From positions 1 to 34,167 of the forward strand of contig CANROX010000016.1 in the NCBI GenBank assembly GCA_947632335.1: DNA of 34,167 nucleotides, given 5' to 3'. A program made the position numbers and the translations under genes. Position 1 is the first letter of the stretch, and each line of letters begins with the position of its first letter. This DNA is from an uncultured Clostridia bacterium (GTDB lineage: Bacteria > Bacillota > Clostridia > Oscillospirales > Acutalibacteraceae). Of this stretch, positions 25,351 through 33,275 are shown one piece after another. The notes below the pieces were generated by a model, which saw nothing but the letters and a program-made list of their open reading frames with translations, searched no databases and was not told the DNA's origin.

Positions 25351-26625
25351 ATGGCTAAAAAAAGGAGTTCCGGAAACAGGCGTCCACCGAGGACATATAA
25401 TGATGATTTTTATATAGGTATGTCCTATGAGTATGGGAAAATTACTGAGGAACAGAGAAGAAGGTCAAGGGCCAGAAAACTTGCCGCAGAAAAGCGCAGA
25501 AGAAGAAACCGCATAAAACTTATTGCAATGGGTGTTCTCTGTATTATAATCATTGTATCCATTGTTATTGGCATAAGTTCTTGTGTGAGGAGTTGTTCTT
25601 CCGACTCAAGCGGAGGCTTTAAGACCGTACAGGCATCAAAAAATAAAAAGGGTGTAAAAAGTAATGTCCAGACCCAAGACGGAGATTTGACAGACCCGCT
25701 GGTATTTATAGTACCGCAGATTGAGGACGATAACTCCAAGGGTTCTTTCAGCAGTCAGAATACTTCGGTATATCTGTGGAAAGACAGTGCATATGAAATC
25801 TTCGGTGCTGACGGAACAAGAAGTGATATGTATGCAGACCTTATTAATTCGGCTGCGGAGCATCTTGGAAGTAAAATCAAGGTTTATAGTATAATTGTTC
25901 CCCTCCATTGTGAGATGAATTTGCCGGACAGACTTAAATCGGAGGCCGGTGCAAGCAGTGAGGCAGACAACATTCACAATGCATATGAGAAATTTGATAA
26001 AGCGCAGCCTATCAATGTTTATAATACACTTGCAGGCCATAACAGTGAGTATCTGTACTTTAAGTCTGACCACCATTGGACGGGACTGGGTGCTTACTAT
26101 GCCTATACTGCTTTCTGTGAGCAGACTAACCAAAAGCCTATGAGAATTTCCGAAGAGGGAACCCATAAGATTGATGGTTTTACGGGTTCGCTCCACACAT
26201 ACGGTTCCGGTCTAAAGGATACGGTTGCATATTATGATTTACCATACGGTACAACCTGCACTCTTTATGCAGATGCAAACGGTGAGGGACAGCCTGCGGA
26301 TATTTACTATAAGGACGAAACCGGCGGTGAAAATACCTACGGTGTATTTATCAACGGCGACCAGCCAAAGTTTATTATTAATTCAGAAGTAAACAACAAT
26401 AAGAAAATTGCAGTTATTAAAGAGAGTTTCGGAAATGCCTTTGTACCCTACCTGTCTGCCAACTACAGTGAGATACATGTACTGGATATGAGGAGCTGCG
26501 GCATTACTAACCTAAAGGAATACTGCCAGGAAAACGGTATTAATGAGGTACTGTTTATTAATAATGTTATGTCAGCAAATTCAGCAGACAGGATTGCCGA
26601 TGTTGAAACTATTATTGGCAAATAA
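25351..26625 (+). CDS. DHHW-family (AlgX/AlgJ-like) membrane-anchored protein
   Basis: 424 residues: a very basic cytoplasmic N-terminus (1-54), one membrane segment (55-77), then an extracellular SGNH-like domain. The family signature FKSDHHWTGLGAYYAY holds DHHW at 240-243, corresponding to the Asp-His pair of alginate O-acetyltransferases. VIKESFGNAFVPYLS (355-369) supplies the candidate serine, Ser359. DHHW proteins usually work with MBOAT acyltransferases on surface polysaccharide, but none is in this window. The SD is GGGAGAAAGG. It shares the C-terminal half pattern with the minus-strand gene at about 28 kb. O-acetylation is inferred; these proteins may also only bind glycans. Confidence 0.82.
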   Translation: MAKKRSSGNRRPPRTYNDDFYIGMSYEYGKITEEQRRRSRARKLAAEKRRRRNRIKLIAMGVLCIIIIVSIVIGISSCVRSCSSDSSGGFKTVQASKNKKGVKSNVQTQDGDLTDPLVFIVPQIEDDNSKGSFSSQNTSVYLWKDSAYEIFGADGTRSDMYADLINSAAEHLGSKIKVYSIIVPLHCEMNLPDRLKSEAGASSEADNIHNAYEKFDKAQPINVYNTLAGHNSEYLYFKSDHHWTGLGAYYAYTAFCEQTNQKPMRISEEGTHKIDGFTGSLHTYGSGLKDTVAYYDLPYGTTCTLYADANGEGQPADIYYKDETGGENTYGVFINGDQPKFIINSEVNNNKKIAVIKESFGNAFVPYLSANYSEIHVLDMRSCGITNLKEYCQENGINEVLFINNVMSANSADRIADVETIIGK

Positions 26626-26680
26626 TATAGTGTGAAAAGATTTATATAAGGGTAATGAAGTATGATGGGAGGTGAAATCG

Positions 26681-27373
26681 ATGCTTGCAAGAAAAGTAAG
26701 GGTGAACTTATTCGGACAGCTTGAAGAGGAACTTTACAGCGGTTACTTTACTGACGATAACGGGGAGAATATTAAAGCCTATGTTATTTCAAAAAAACCG
26801 CAGGAGTATACATCTTCGGGACAGGTGGTTGCTGTTATCACACTTGAGGGCAGTGACGAGCAGAGAGTTGTAGTTGCCCCTGACAGAGAGATTTACTATG
26901 AACCACAAATCCTTAATATTTTAAAATCGGTCAGCAATCTGAGAGTAAGCAGTATTAACTGCCTTTATGAAAAAAGCTGTGGAGCATTGATTTTCTACCG
27001 AAACAAACAGGGAGTTAGAGTTCTTCTGGTTAAAAATCACAACGGAAGATACTGGAGTTTCCCTAAGGGGCATATAGAACTAAATGAAACAGAGGAAGAA
27101 ACTGCGGTTCGTGAAATTAAAGAGGAAACTAACCTTGATGTTAAAATTATTGACGGCTTTAGAGAGGTTAGCGACTACTGTCCATTCGGTAATATAAAGA
27201 AAAGGGTTGTTTTTTTCCTTGCACAGGCATTTACAGACGATGTTGTAGACCAGGCAGAAGAGATTGACAGCCATATGTGGGTTGATATACAGCAGGCCAG
27301 AAAAAATTGTACCTATGATAACGATTTAAGGGTAATTGATAAGGCCGAACTTTTAATTAATCAATGTAAATAA
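26681..27373 (+). CDS. Nudix hydrolase with N-terminal pyrophosphatase-like domain
   Basis: 230 residues. The C-terminal part (about 97-230) is a Nudix domain: G130, E136, then REIKEETNL (144-152), the expected GX5EX7REUXEEXGU with Asn for the last Gly. It should cleave a nucleoside-diphosphate-linked substrate. Residues 5-85 resemble a family I inorganic pyrophosphatase: NGENIKAYV (27-35) aligns with the DGDxxD active-site segment, and GQVVAVITL and QRVVVAPD match strands that follow. All three catalytic Asp positions are changed, so this part is probably a binding or dimer domain. The ATG at 26681 follows GGGAGGTG; a GTG at 26672 lies too close. It is 55 nt after the DHHW gene, possibly co-transcribed. 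Confidence 0.85.
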   Translation: MLARKVRVNLFGQLEEELYSGYFTDDNGENIKAYVISKKPQEYTSSGQVVAVITLEGSDEQRVVVAPDREIYYEPQILNILKSVSNLRVSSINCLYEKSCGALIFYRNKQGVRVLLVKNHNGRYWSFPKGHIELNETEEETAVREIKEETNLDVKIIDGFREVSDYCPFGNIKKRVVFFLAQAFTDDVVDQAEEIDSHMWVDIQQARKNCTYDNDLRVIDKAELLINQCK

Positions 27374-27404
27374 AAAAAGCACACCACAGGGTGTGCCTTT
27401 TTTA
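27372..27404. terminator. Bidirectional terminator between convergent Nudix and DHHW genes
   Basis: Core stem GCACACC / GGTGTGC with ACAG loop (27379-27396), flanked by seven As before and six Ts after. It works in either direction, and the minus-strand stop codon lies in the T-run. Confidence 0.9.
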
Positions 27405-28532
27405 TTCAAGGAAACAGAAATCCTTGTCCTCAAGGAAATTATCAATACTCATACAAATAAGAACCTTATGGTACTTTGTATTTTTGCAGATTTCTTCACT
27501 TACTGACTTTTTGTAGTAACGCATATCCACAAGGGTTACTTCCTGAAAATTTTCACTGAGAAACGGCGTCAGACAATGGCTGAAACTGTCTTTGATTACA
27601 AGGAGCCTTTCACCATTCTTATTTTTAGGATTTTTAACCGTTGTAATGGGGTGATTGCCGTCAAGGAAAACCTCGTACTTATCCTCGCCTTTAAGGTTGT
27701 CGTAAAAGTACATGGAGCTGTACTTTTCAGTTTTATCATCTACCTTAATTTCACAGGTTGATTTGTTATGTGTATTCTTCCATATTTCGATGGTGTCAGG
27801 CTTAGTCAACCAAAAACCGGAGGTGTTATATGTTGTGCCGTAAAAGTTTTTGTACCTTTCGATTTTAAAGTCGTCAGATTTAGCAGGGGTAATATTCCAC
27901 TGCCTGCAAAGCTGATTGTATGCAAGAAACGCGCCGTAGGTCGTCCAGTGGTGGTCTGTTCTATAGTAAATTTGATTTTTTGCAAACTCTTCCTTAAATG
28001 AGGGTCTTAAATCTATCATTTTAAGATTGTTATTTTTGCAAAATTCTCCGATTCTCTTAAAATACTCATCGTCATTATATTTTTCCGTAAAGCCATAGGG
28101 ATAGTTTTTTGCTATATAGCCTGTGGAGGGGACAATCATAACCGATGTGTCTATTTTTGTTTTTTCCTTAAAGTCAGCTATAACAGACAAATTAAGGTCA
28201 AGACGACTGTCCTTTACCGGCTTATTGATAAGGTATCCGTCAGAGCTGTAGTAAACACCGTCACTGCCGTTTTTAAGCAGGGCAAGATTGGAGTAGCTGT
28301 TAATACCCATAAAGGCGTCACGCATAACCATATGGTCATTTATGTAGTTTTCAAATTCTGTTTCAAAGGTTCCGTCAAAAATATTTTTAGTGGAAATTTG
28401 AGGAAACGACTGAAGATACCTTTTTTCCTTGGGACTAAAATCATTTTTGGGAAGTACAAAGAATAGTATTCCGAATATGCCTATAAAGGCAACGAACATT
28501 ACAGACACAATATATTTTGCCTTAGTTGTCAT
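27402..28532 (-). CDS. DHHW-family (AlgX/AlgJ-like) exported protein
   Basis: 376 residues with an N-terminal signal anchor (about 7-28) and an extracellular domain typical of full-length DHHW proteins. FENYINDHMVMRDAFMG (60-76) is a known early motif of the family. YYRTDHHWTTYGAFLAY contains DHHW at 193-196. LVIKDSFSHCLTPFLSENF carries the candidate catalytic Ser316. The first DHHW gene in the window lacks the early motif, so this is the more standard member. The start has GGAG 9 nt upstream. A clear promoter lies about 50-75 bp before it. The likely role is modification or handling of a surface polysaccharide; the substrate is unknown. Confidence 0.85.
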   Translation of the reverse strand: MTTKAKYIVSVMFVAFIGIFGILFFVLPKNDFSPKEKRYLQSFPQISTKNIFDGTFETEFENYINDHMVMRDAFMGINSYSNLALLKNGSDGVYYSSDGYLINKPVKDSRLDLNLSVIADFKEKTKIDTSVMIVPSTGYIAKNYPYGFTEKYNDDEYFKRIGEFCKNNNLKMIDLRPSFKEEFAKNQIYYRTDHHWTTYGAFLAYNQLCRQWNITPAKSDDFKIERYKNFYGTTYNTSGFWLTKPDTIEIWKNTHNKSTCEIKVDDKTEKYSSMYFYDNLKGEDKYEVFLDGNHPITTVKNPKNKNGERLLVIKDSFSHCLTPFLSENFQEVTLVDMRYYKKSVSEEICKNTKYHKVLICMSIDNFLEDKDFCFLE

Positions 28533-28579
28533 ATATTTGCTCCATTCAGACTTATTTTATATTTTACACTCACAGGCTA

Positions 28580-28608
28580 ATTCTATAACTTTTTTCACCT
28601 TTAGTCAA
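28580..28608 (-). promoter_or_regulatory. Promoter of the second DHHW gene
   Basis: On minus: TTGACT (28603-28608), 17 bp, TAGAAT (28580-28585). Its -35 is only 7 bp from the -35 of the divergent promoter at 28616. Confidence 0.75.
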
Positions 28609-28615
28609 TTAATTA

Positions 28616-28644
28616 TTGAAATATTATTAAATGTAATGTATAAT
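28616..28644 (+). promoter_or_regulatory. Near-consensus SigA promoter with no downstream gene
   Basis: TTGAAA (28616-28621), 17 bp, TATAAT (28639-28644) on plus. No convincing coding region lies downstream on this strand before the convergent spoVT. Confidence 0.8.
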
Positions 28645-28651
28645 ACTTATT

Positions 28652-28750
28652 GTTCCTGAGCAGGAACTTTAATTTTGCGTACAAGTAATGGTTATAGATT
28701 GGTTTGCGAATAGTGAAGGGTGTGCTTTTTATGCACACCCCTTTACTTTT
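28652..28750 (+). ncRNA. Candidate ~100-nt small RNA
   Basis: The region starts at the predicted start site of the strong promoter at 28616. The 5' end folds as GTTCCT-GAGC-AGGAAC (28652-28667). An AU-rich single-stranded middle follows. The 3' end is a terminator-like hairpin: GGGTGTGC / GCACACCC (28718-28740), extended past a one-base bulge to about 14 bp, then TTTT (28747-28750). This hairpin has its T-run on plus although both flanking genes are on minus. No known RNA family was recognised. A 42-codon frame from 28689 has no SD. Short TTG-started peptides cannot be excluded. Confidence 0.55.
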
Positions 28751-28789
28751 GTATGTAAAGAGCGTCCCCTTTCGGAACACTCTTTAAGT

Positions 28790-29332
28790 TTATTCTTCCA
28801 TTTGCTTTCCTAAGAATGCGGCGGCACTTTGGCAGAGTTTAATTTCTGTTTCTGTGGGAATTTTAACAGTGTCGCTTTGCATCATACACACTGCTCCTGT
28901 TACATCTCCTGAGGCGATTATAGGATAAATAATTCCTGCCGGTGAATCTATACCCTCAATAGGATAAGTGTCGCCATTGCTGGTTTCTGTTGCTGTGTAG
29001 CTTCTCCTCTGTTCCATATAATGTTCAAGAGTTTGTGTAACACGCCTTTCCATATATTCCCTTTTACTTGCTCCGGCTACAGCAATAACATGGTCCCTGT
29101 CTGTAATAACGGTGGGCATTTGACTAACCCGTGTCAGGACATCTGCATACTGTGAGGCAAAGTTTCCAAGTTCTCCTACGGGAGAATATTTTTTAAACAC
29201 AACCTCGCCGTCTGTAGCTGTAAAAATTTCCAGGGGGTCGCCCTCTCTTATACGGAGGGTTCTTCTAATTTCCTTTGGAATTACCACTCTGCCTAAGTCG
29301 TCAATTCTTCTTACAATTCCAGTTGCTTTCAT
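28790..29332 (-). CDS. spoVT: Stage V sporulation protein T (SpoVT)
   Basis: A forespore transcription factor that tunes SigG-dependent genes, including germination receptors and spore-coat-related functions. The 180 residues have the standard build: an N-terminal AbrB-type DNA-binding swapped hairpin, MKATGIVRRIDDLGRVVIPK through LEIF (1-37), then a GAF-like domain (about 55-178). The SD AAAGGAAA precedes the ATG. It is a single gene. A weak hairpin (TAAAGAG/CTCTTTA, 28756-28786) just past the stop lacks a proper T-run on minus. A possible SigG promoter lies upstream. Confidence 0.96.
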   Translation of the reverse strand: MKATGIVRRIDDLGRVVIPKEIRRTLRIREGDPLEIFTATDGEVVFKKYSPVGELGNFASQYADVLTRVSQMPTVITDRDHVIAVAGASKREYMERRVTQTLEHYMEQRRSYTATETSNGDTYPIEGIDSPAGIIYPIIASGDVTGAVCMMQSDTVKIPTETEIKLCQSAAAFLGKQMEE

Positions 29333-29378
29333 ATATAAACATTTCCTTTCATCTTTCTAATGGTTTTGAACCCAATTA

Positions 29379-29407
29379 TATTATCTGTAAGTAAATTTTG
29401 ACTATAC
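29379..29407 (-). promoter_or_regulatory. Candidate SigG-type promoter of spoVT
   Basis: On minus: GTATA (29403-29407), 17 bp, GATAATA (29379-29385), one mismatch each to GMATA and CATNMTA. B. subtilis spoVT is SigG-dependent. A SigA TATAAT overlaps a few bases further on, but has no good -35. Confidence 0.4.
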
Positions 29408-29449
29408 CAGAAATTTTCAGTATTGTTATGGAAAATGTTTGAAAAATAT

Positions 29450-29478
29450 AAAAATAAAACCTCCCCGTTAGGGGAGGT
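29450..29478 (-). terminator. Terminator of trkA-trkH
   Basis: Stem ACCTCCCC / GGGGAGGT with GTTA loop (29459-29478), followed on minus by TTTTATTTTT. It stands 7 nt past the trkH stop. Confidence 0.9.
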
Positions 29479-29485
29479 AAATATA

Positions 29486-30937
29486 TTAATGTCTTTTCCA
29501 GGTTGAGGGGATAAGGAGAAGAAGGATTGGGAAAATTTCCAATCTTCCTGCCAGCATATCAAAGGAAAGTACAATTTTGCTGAGAACACTCATATGTGCA
29601 AAATTTGCAGTAGCTCCGACATCTTCCATACCCGGACCAATATTATTAAGACAGGCAACTACAGATGTAAAGGTTGTAACAAGACCCTCGCCCTCAATAC
29701 TGACCAGTAAAACGCTGAATACAAGGATAAAAACATAGATTATGAAGTAGGTGTTTACACCTTTGAGTATGCTGCCCTCAACAGCCTTTTTATTCAGTCT
29801 TACGCTAAGTACCTGCCTTGGACTAAGCATTTGTTTCATATCTCTTATCATTTCTTTAAAATAGATAAGTATTCTTGTAACCTTAATACCTCCGCCGGTG
29901 GAACCTGCCATTGAACCTACAAACATAAGTATCACAAGAATGGATTTTGCAAATATTGTCCATTGTTCAAAGTCGGCAGTTACAAAGCCTGTGGTGCTGA
30001 TAATTGATGTAACTGTAAAGAAAGAATGTCTAAAAGCCTGTTCTGTAGTAAGGTTAGAAAAGTGGCTTAACAAATCAATCATAACAAGTCCAATACTACA
30101 GGCAACAATTCCAAGATAAATTCTTAATTCCTCGTCTTTCAGTACCGTACCAAACTTTCTTATAACGAGAAAAAAATAAAGGTTAAAGTTAACACCAAAC
30201 AGCAGCATAAAGGTGGCAATTACATATTCCACATAAGGACTGTGATAACCTGCTATTGAGGCGTCCTTAACAGAAAATCCGCCTGTTCCTGCTGTTGCAA
30301 AGGCATTTACTACGCTGTGGTAGAAACCAATACCTGAGAACATAAGAAACACAATTTCCAGAATTGTAAGTATAAAGTAGAGAATGTAGAGAATACGGAA
30401 AGCGTCTGTCATTTTAGAAACCAGTTTACCTGCCTTTGGACCGGGGACTTCCGCCCTCATAAGGTGCATAGATTGTCCGTCGCCCTGTGGCACAACTGCC
30501 ATAAGGAAAGTCAGAACTCCCATACCTCCAATCCAGTGAGTAAAACTGCGCCAGAAAAGAAGTCCGTAGGGGTTTCCCTCAATCTTTGAAAGCACAGTTG
30601 AACCGGTGGTAGTAAAGCCTGATACAGTTTCAAAAAAAGCGTCAAGATAATTGGGTATCATACCTGAAATTACAAATGGCACACATCCTACTGCGGACAT
30701 TATTATCCAGGCAAGTCCGCATATTACAAAACCCTCCTTTGCCAGGAGCATATTGTTCCTGGGGGATTTTACACCCAGTGCAAATCCAACAAGAATCAGC
30801 CCTGTCATTGGGATTACAAAGGACATATATGTACTTGTCTCACCATATATAAGGGCAACTATCAGGGGCAGCGTCATAAGAGCGCCCTCTATAAACATAA
30901 TTTTGCCCAGTATATTTATTACTGCTTTATAGTTCAT
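29486..30937 (-). CDS. trkH: Potassium transporter membrane subunit TrkH/KtrB
   Basis: Channel-like K+ uptake subunit, 483 residues. Four pore loops with the TrkH/KtrB selectivity-filter glycine can be read: VSGFTTTGSTV, FATAGTGGFSV, TSIISTTGFVT and ACLNNIGPGME. The gated-loop sequence STGGGIKVTR follows the third repeat, as in TrkH. It overlaps trkA by 4 bp (ATGA), so the pair is coupled. SD AAGGA lies in the trkA end. The C-terminus ends in LLIPSTWKRH. K+ uptake is probably gated by the neighbouring TrkA. Confidence 0.94.
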   Translation of the reverse strand: MNYKAVINILGKIMFIEGALMTLPLIVALIYGETSTYMSFVIPMTGLILVGFALGVKSPRNNMLLAKEGFVICGLAWIIMSAVGCVPFVISGMIPNYLDAFFETVSGFTTTGSTVLSKIEGNPYGLLFWRSFTHWIGGMGVLTFLMAVVPQGDGQSMHLMRAEVPGPKAGKLVSKMTDAFRILYILYFILTILEIVFLMFSGIGFYHSVVNAFATAGTGGFSVKDASIAGYHSPYVEYVIATFMLLFGVNFNLYFFLVIRKFGTVLKDEELRIYLGIVACSIGLVMIDLLSHFSNLTTEQAFRHSFFTVTSIISTTGFVTADFEQWTIFAKSILVILMFVGSMAGSTGGGIKVTRILIYFKEMIRDMKQMLSPRQVLSVRLNKKAVEGSILKGVNTYFIIYVFILVFSVLLVSIEGEGLVTTFTSVVACLNNIGPGMEDVGATANFAHMSVLSKIVLSFDMLAGRLEIFPILLLLIPSTWKRH

Positions 30938-32289
30938 ACGAAAATATCCTTAAATGAACGAATGGCTTTACCCTTGGTAACAACAATGACTGTATCGCCT
31001 GCCTCAATAATATCATCGCCGGTAGGGAAAATAATGTTTCTCTTCCTTATGATTGAGGCAAGGAGAATATTTTTCTTAAATCTAAGGGCCTTGATAGGCT
31101 TAGAGAGGTAGTCTCCTTTGTCGGGCACTTCAAATTCAATAGCCTCAACCCGTCCTCCCATAAGTTTATAGAGGGATTTCATTTCGTTGCTGTTTGTATT
31201 TAACTTTGCCCTGATATACTTTACAATGGTAGAGGAAGTAACCTCATTAAGGGAAATAGCGCTTTCTCCCATAATCTTGTCATAGAGCAGGTGAAACTCC
31301 GGCTCATTGATTTTTGTTACAATTTTCTTTACATTAAAAGTTTCTGCATACATGGCTACAAGGAAGTTGCTTTCGTCGCTGTTAGTAACGGAAACCACGG
31401 CGTCACTTTCCGCAATACCCTCCTCAACAAGCAAGTTATGGTCTGCGGAGTTGCCCATTACAATTTTTACATCAGGCAGGTTATCTGCAAGAAAGGTACA
31501 CCTATCCTTGTCCTTTTCTATAATGGTAGCATTCATACCCATTTTTATAAGAAGTATTGCAAGGTAGTAGGCAATCCTTGAGCCGCCTATAATCATAACA
31601 TTTTTTATTCTGTTTTTTATTATGCCCATACCTTTGAGAATGTTTACGATGGACCGGTGTGGGCCTGCAATATAGATTTTGTCATTTCTTCTAATGACAA
31701 AGTTGCCGTTTGGAATAAAAATATCATTTCCCCTGCGTACGGCACATATAAGGAACTTGTTGCCGTACATCTGGGATATTTCAAAAATAGGCTTGTCAAT
31801 AATATTGTTGCTGTCCTTTATGGGAACTTCAATCATATCCACCCTGCCGTTGGCAAAGGTTTCATAGTTTGTAGCGGCAGGAAATTTCAGTATACGGGAA
31901 ATTTCCGTTGCAACGCTCATATCCGGGTTGACCATCATTGAAATGCCCAGTTCATTTCGCATAAAATCAAGCTGACGCACATATTCCGGTCCTCTTACTC
32001 TGGCGATAGCATGGCGGGCACCCATTTTTCTGGCTATAAGACAGGTAAGTATGTTGATTTCGTCTGACATAGTCGAGGCAATAACAAGATAAGCGTTCTT
32101 TACCCCTGCATCGGAAAGCACATCACAATGTGTGCCGTTGCCAAGGATTCCATTGACATCTTGATTCTCAACTACTCTGTCAATTCTCTGTTCGTCAATG
32201 TCAACAACCACAACATCGTGACCTTCTTCACGAAGAGACCTTGTCAGGTATAATCCAATTTTACCTACACCAACAACAATAATATTCAT
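30934..32289 (-). CDS. trkA: Trk potassium uptake regulatory protein TrkA
   Basis: A cytoplasmic RCK-type gating ring subunit of the Trk K+ system. The 451 residues hold two RCK units, each an NAD-binding fold plus a TrkA-C domain. The first has the full dinucleotide motif VGVGKIGLYL (5-14) with Asp at the end of beta-2 (VVVVDID). The second has IIGGSRIAYYLA, a degenerate glycine pattern, so probably only the first binds nucleotide normally. The chosen start has GGAG 7 nt upstream and a consensus promoter before it. The frame stays open 88 codons further upstream, through the promoter and the next gene's terminator, which I reject. First gene of a trkA-trkH operon. Confidence 0.94.
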   Translation of the reverse strand: MNIIVVGVGKIGLYLTRSLREEGHDVVVVDIDEQRIDRVVENQDVNGILGNGTHCDVLSDAGVKNAYLVIASTMSDEINILTCLIARKMGARHAIARVRGPEYVRQLDFMRNELGISMMVNPDMSVATEISRILKFPAATNYETFANGRVDMIEVPIKDSNNIIDKPIFEISQMYGNKFLICAVRRGNDIFIPNGNFVIRRNDKIYIAGPHRSIVNILKGMGIIKNRIKNVMIIGGSRIAYYLAILLIKMGMNATIIEKDKDRCTFLADNLPDVKIVMGNSADHNLLVEEGIAESDAVVSVTNSDESNFLVAMYAETFNVKKIVTKINEPEFHLLYDKIMGESAISLNEVTSSTIVKYIRAKLNTNSNEMKSLYKLMGGRVEAIEFEVPDKGDYLSKPIKALRFKKNILLASIIRKRNIIFPTGDDIIEAGDTVIVVTKGKAIRSFKDIFV

Positions 32290-32319
32290 TAGTCTGCTCC
32301 AAAAATTATAATTACTAAT

Positions 32320-32348
32320 ATTATAACCCTTTTCATTTGTTTTTTCAA
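32320..32348 (-). promoter_or_regulatory. Promoter of trkA-trkH
   Basis: On minus: TTGAAA (32343-32348), 17 bp, TATAAT (32320-32325). It starts directly after the terminator of the preceding gene. Confidence 0.85.
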
Positions 32349-32349
32349 T

Positions 32350-32378
32350 AGAAAAAGGACTGTATAGACTACAGTCCT
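32350..32378 (-). terminator. Terminator of the YoaK-like gene
   Basis: Stem AGGACTGTA / TACAGTCCT with 5-nt loop (32356-32378), followed on minus by TTTTTCT. It begins right after the stop codon. Confidence 0.9.
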
Positions 32379-33071
32379 CTAATTTACGCCCTTTAGGGTT
32401 TCTCTGCTTGATGCCCTGCCTACAATAGTGTTTTGTTCCTGGCGAAATGTTATTAGGAAACATACGACCATAACGGGAATACAAAAAATGCTTGCCTCTG
32501 TGCCAAAATATCTGCAACAAAAGAAAGAAATTACAACGCCAATATGATACCAAATTAGCGAGTTTCCAAAAAACTTTCCTTTTTCAAGAGCTTTTTTATC
32601 CTTTGCGACAAAGTAATTGCTGAAACCCAGTGTGCACTGGCGAATATTGTTTGTGGAAAAAATAGTTGAGCTGTTATATTCTCCAACCCCGTGGAAAACG
32701 CTCCACTGGGTAGACATCATAAAGAAAATGGGAAGTATGCCTGCAACAGGATTTATTTTCTGTGGAATTAGTGAAAGAAGTATAAGACCAAAAAGGTTTA
32801 CCGTAATTGCATATCGTTCCAAATTTACTGAAGTCTTTTTTTCCAAATATACATATATAACTACTGCCCCTATATAAAGGACTGCACCGAGAATTCTTAG
32901 TGCAAATTCAAAAAGGTTTTTCCCCAGTATGCAGGTAAAAATCTGTATTAAGTTTGCCGTCTGTGAATTTCCGAAATTAAAATCCCTGCAAAGCAAAGCA
33001 TAAGCTCCGAGAAACCCACCTGTCAGACACATAAGGCTGTGCAGACAAAGGTCTTTTCGTGAAAAACTCAT
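32379..33071 (-). CDS. YoaK/DUF1275-family membrane protein
   Basis: 230 residues, about six membrane segments, function unknown in the family. The DUF1275 N-terminal signature is clear: LMCLTGGFLGAYALL (13-27) followed by FGNSQTANLIQ (33-43). The second half repeats a related pattern: STNNIRQCTLGFSNY. The SD AAGAAGG stands about 11 nt before the ATG, a slightly long spacing. A single gene with its own promoter and terminator. Possibly a small-molecule transporter, but nothing here shows a substrate. Confidence 0.87.
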   Translation of the reverse strand: MSFSRKDLCLHSLMCLTGGFLGAYALLCRDFNFGNSQTANLIQIFTCILGKNLFEFALRILGAVLYIGAVVIYVYLEKKTSVNLERYAITVNLFGLILLSLIPQKINPVAGILPIFFMMSTQWSVFHGVGEYNSSTIFSTNNIRQCTLGFSNYFVAKDKKALEKGKFFGNSLIWYHIGVVISFFCCRYFGTEASIFCIPVMVVCFLITFRQEQNTIVGRASSRETLKGVN

Positions 33072-33166
33072 AATAGATAATGCCTTCTTTTATCAAATAT
33101 GCTAATGCGTTTGTAATTTTATATAAAAGCAAGAGCGTTTATTTGTGTAATATTACCGATACTATA

Positions 33167-33194
33167 ATTATATCACTTTTTCTACTATTGTAAA
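33167..33194 (-). promoter_or_regulatory. Promoter of the YoaK-like gene
   Basis: On minus: TTTACA (33189-33194), 16 bp, TATAAT (33167-33172). The leader is about 90 nt. Confidence 0.6.
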
Positions 33195-33249
33195 GCATTA
33201 TGTTCACCAAAGTTGAATTTTGTCATATAAAATAAATGTGCATAATAAT

Positions 33250-33275
33250 AAAAGGATAGCCGAGGCTATCCTTTT
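33250..33275 (-). terminator. Terminator of tcdA
   Basis: Stem AAAAGGATAGCC / GGCTATCCTTTT, loop of 2-4 nt, then TTATTATT on minus. The tcdA stop codon is inside the stem. Confidence 0.85.

Noticed and set aside
28689..28817. 42-codon frame in the small-RNA region
   Set aside because: No SD; it runs through the terminator hairpin and into the end of spoVT.
29329..29589. 86-codon frame overlapping the spoVT upstream region and trkH end
   Set aside because: It overlaps the trkH stop region, a strong terminator and the spoVT promoter region; no SD.
32290..32553. 88-codon upstream extension of trkA
   Set aside because: It crosses the TTGAAA-N17-TATAAT promoter, the YoaK-like gene's terminator and part of its coding region. 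The conserved TrkA start and SD are at 32289.
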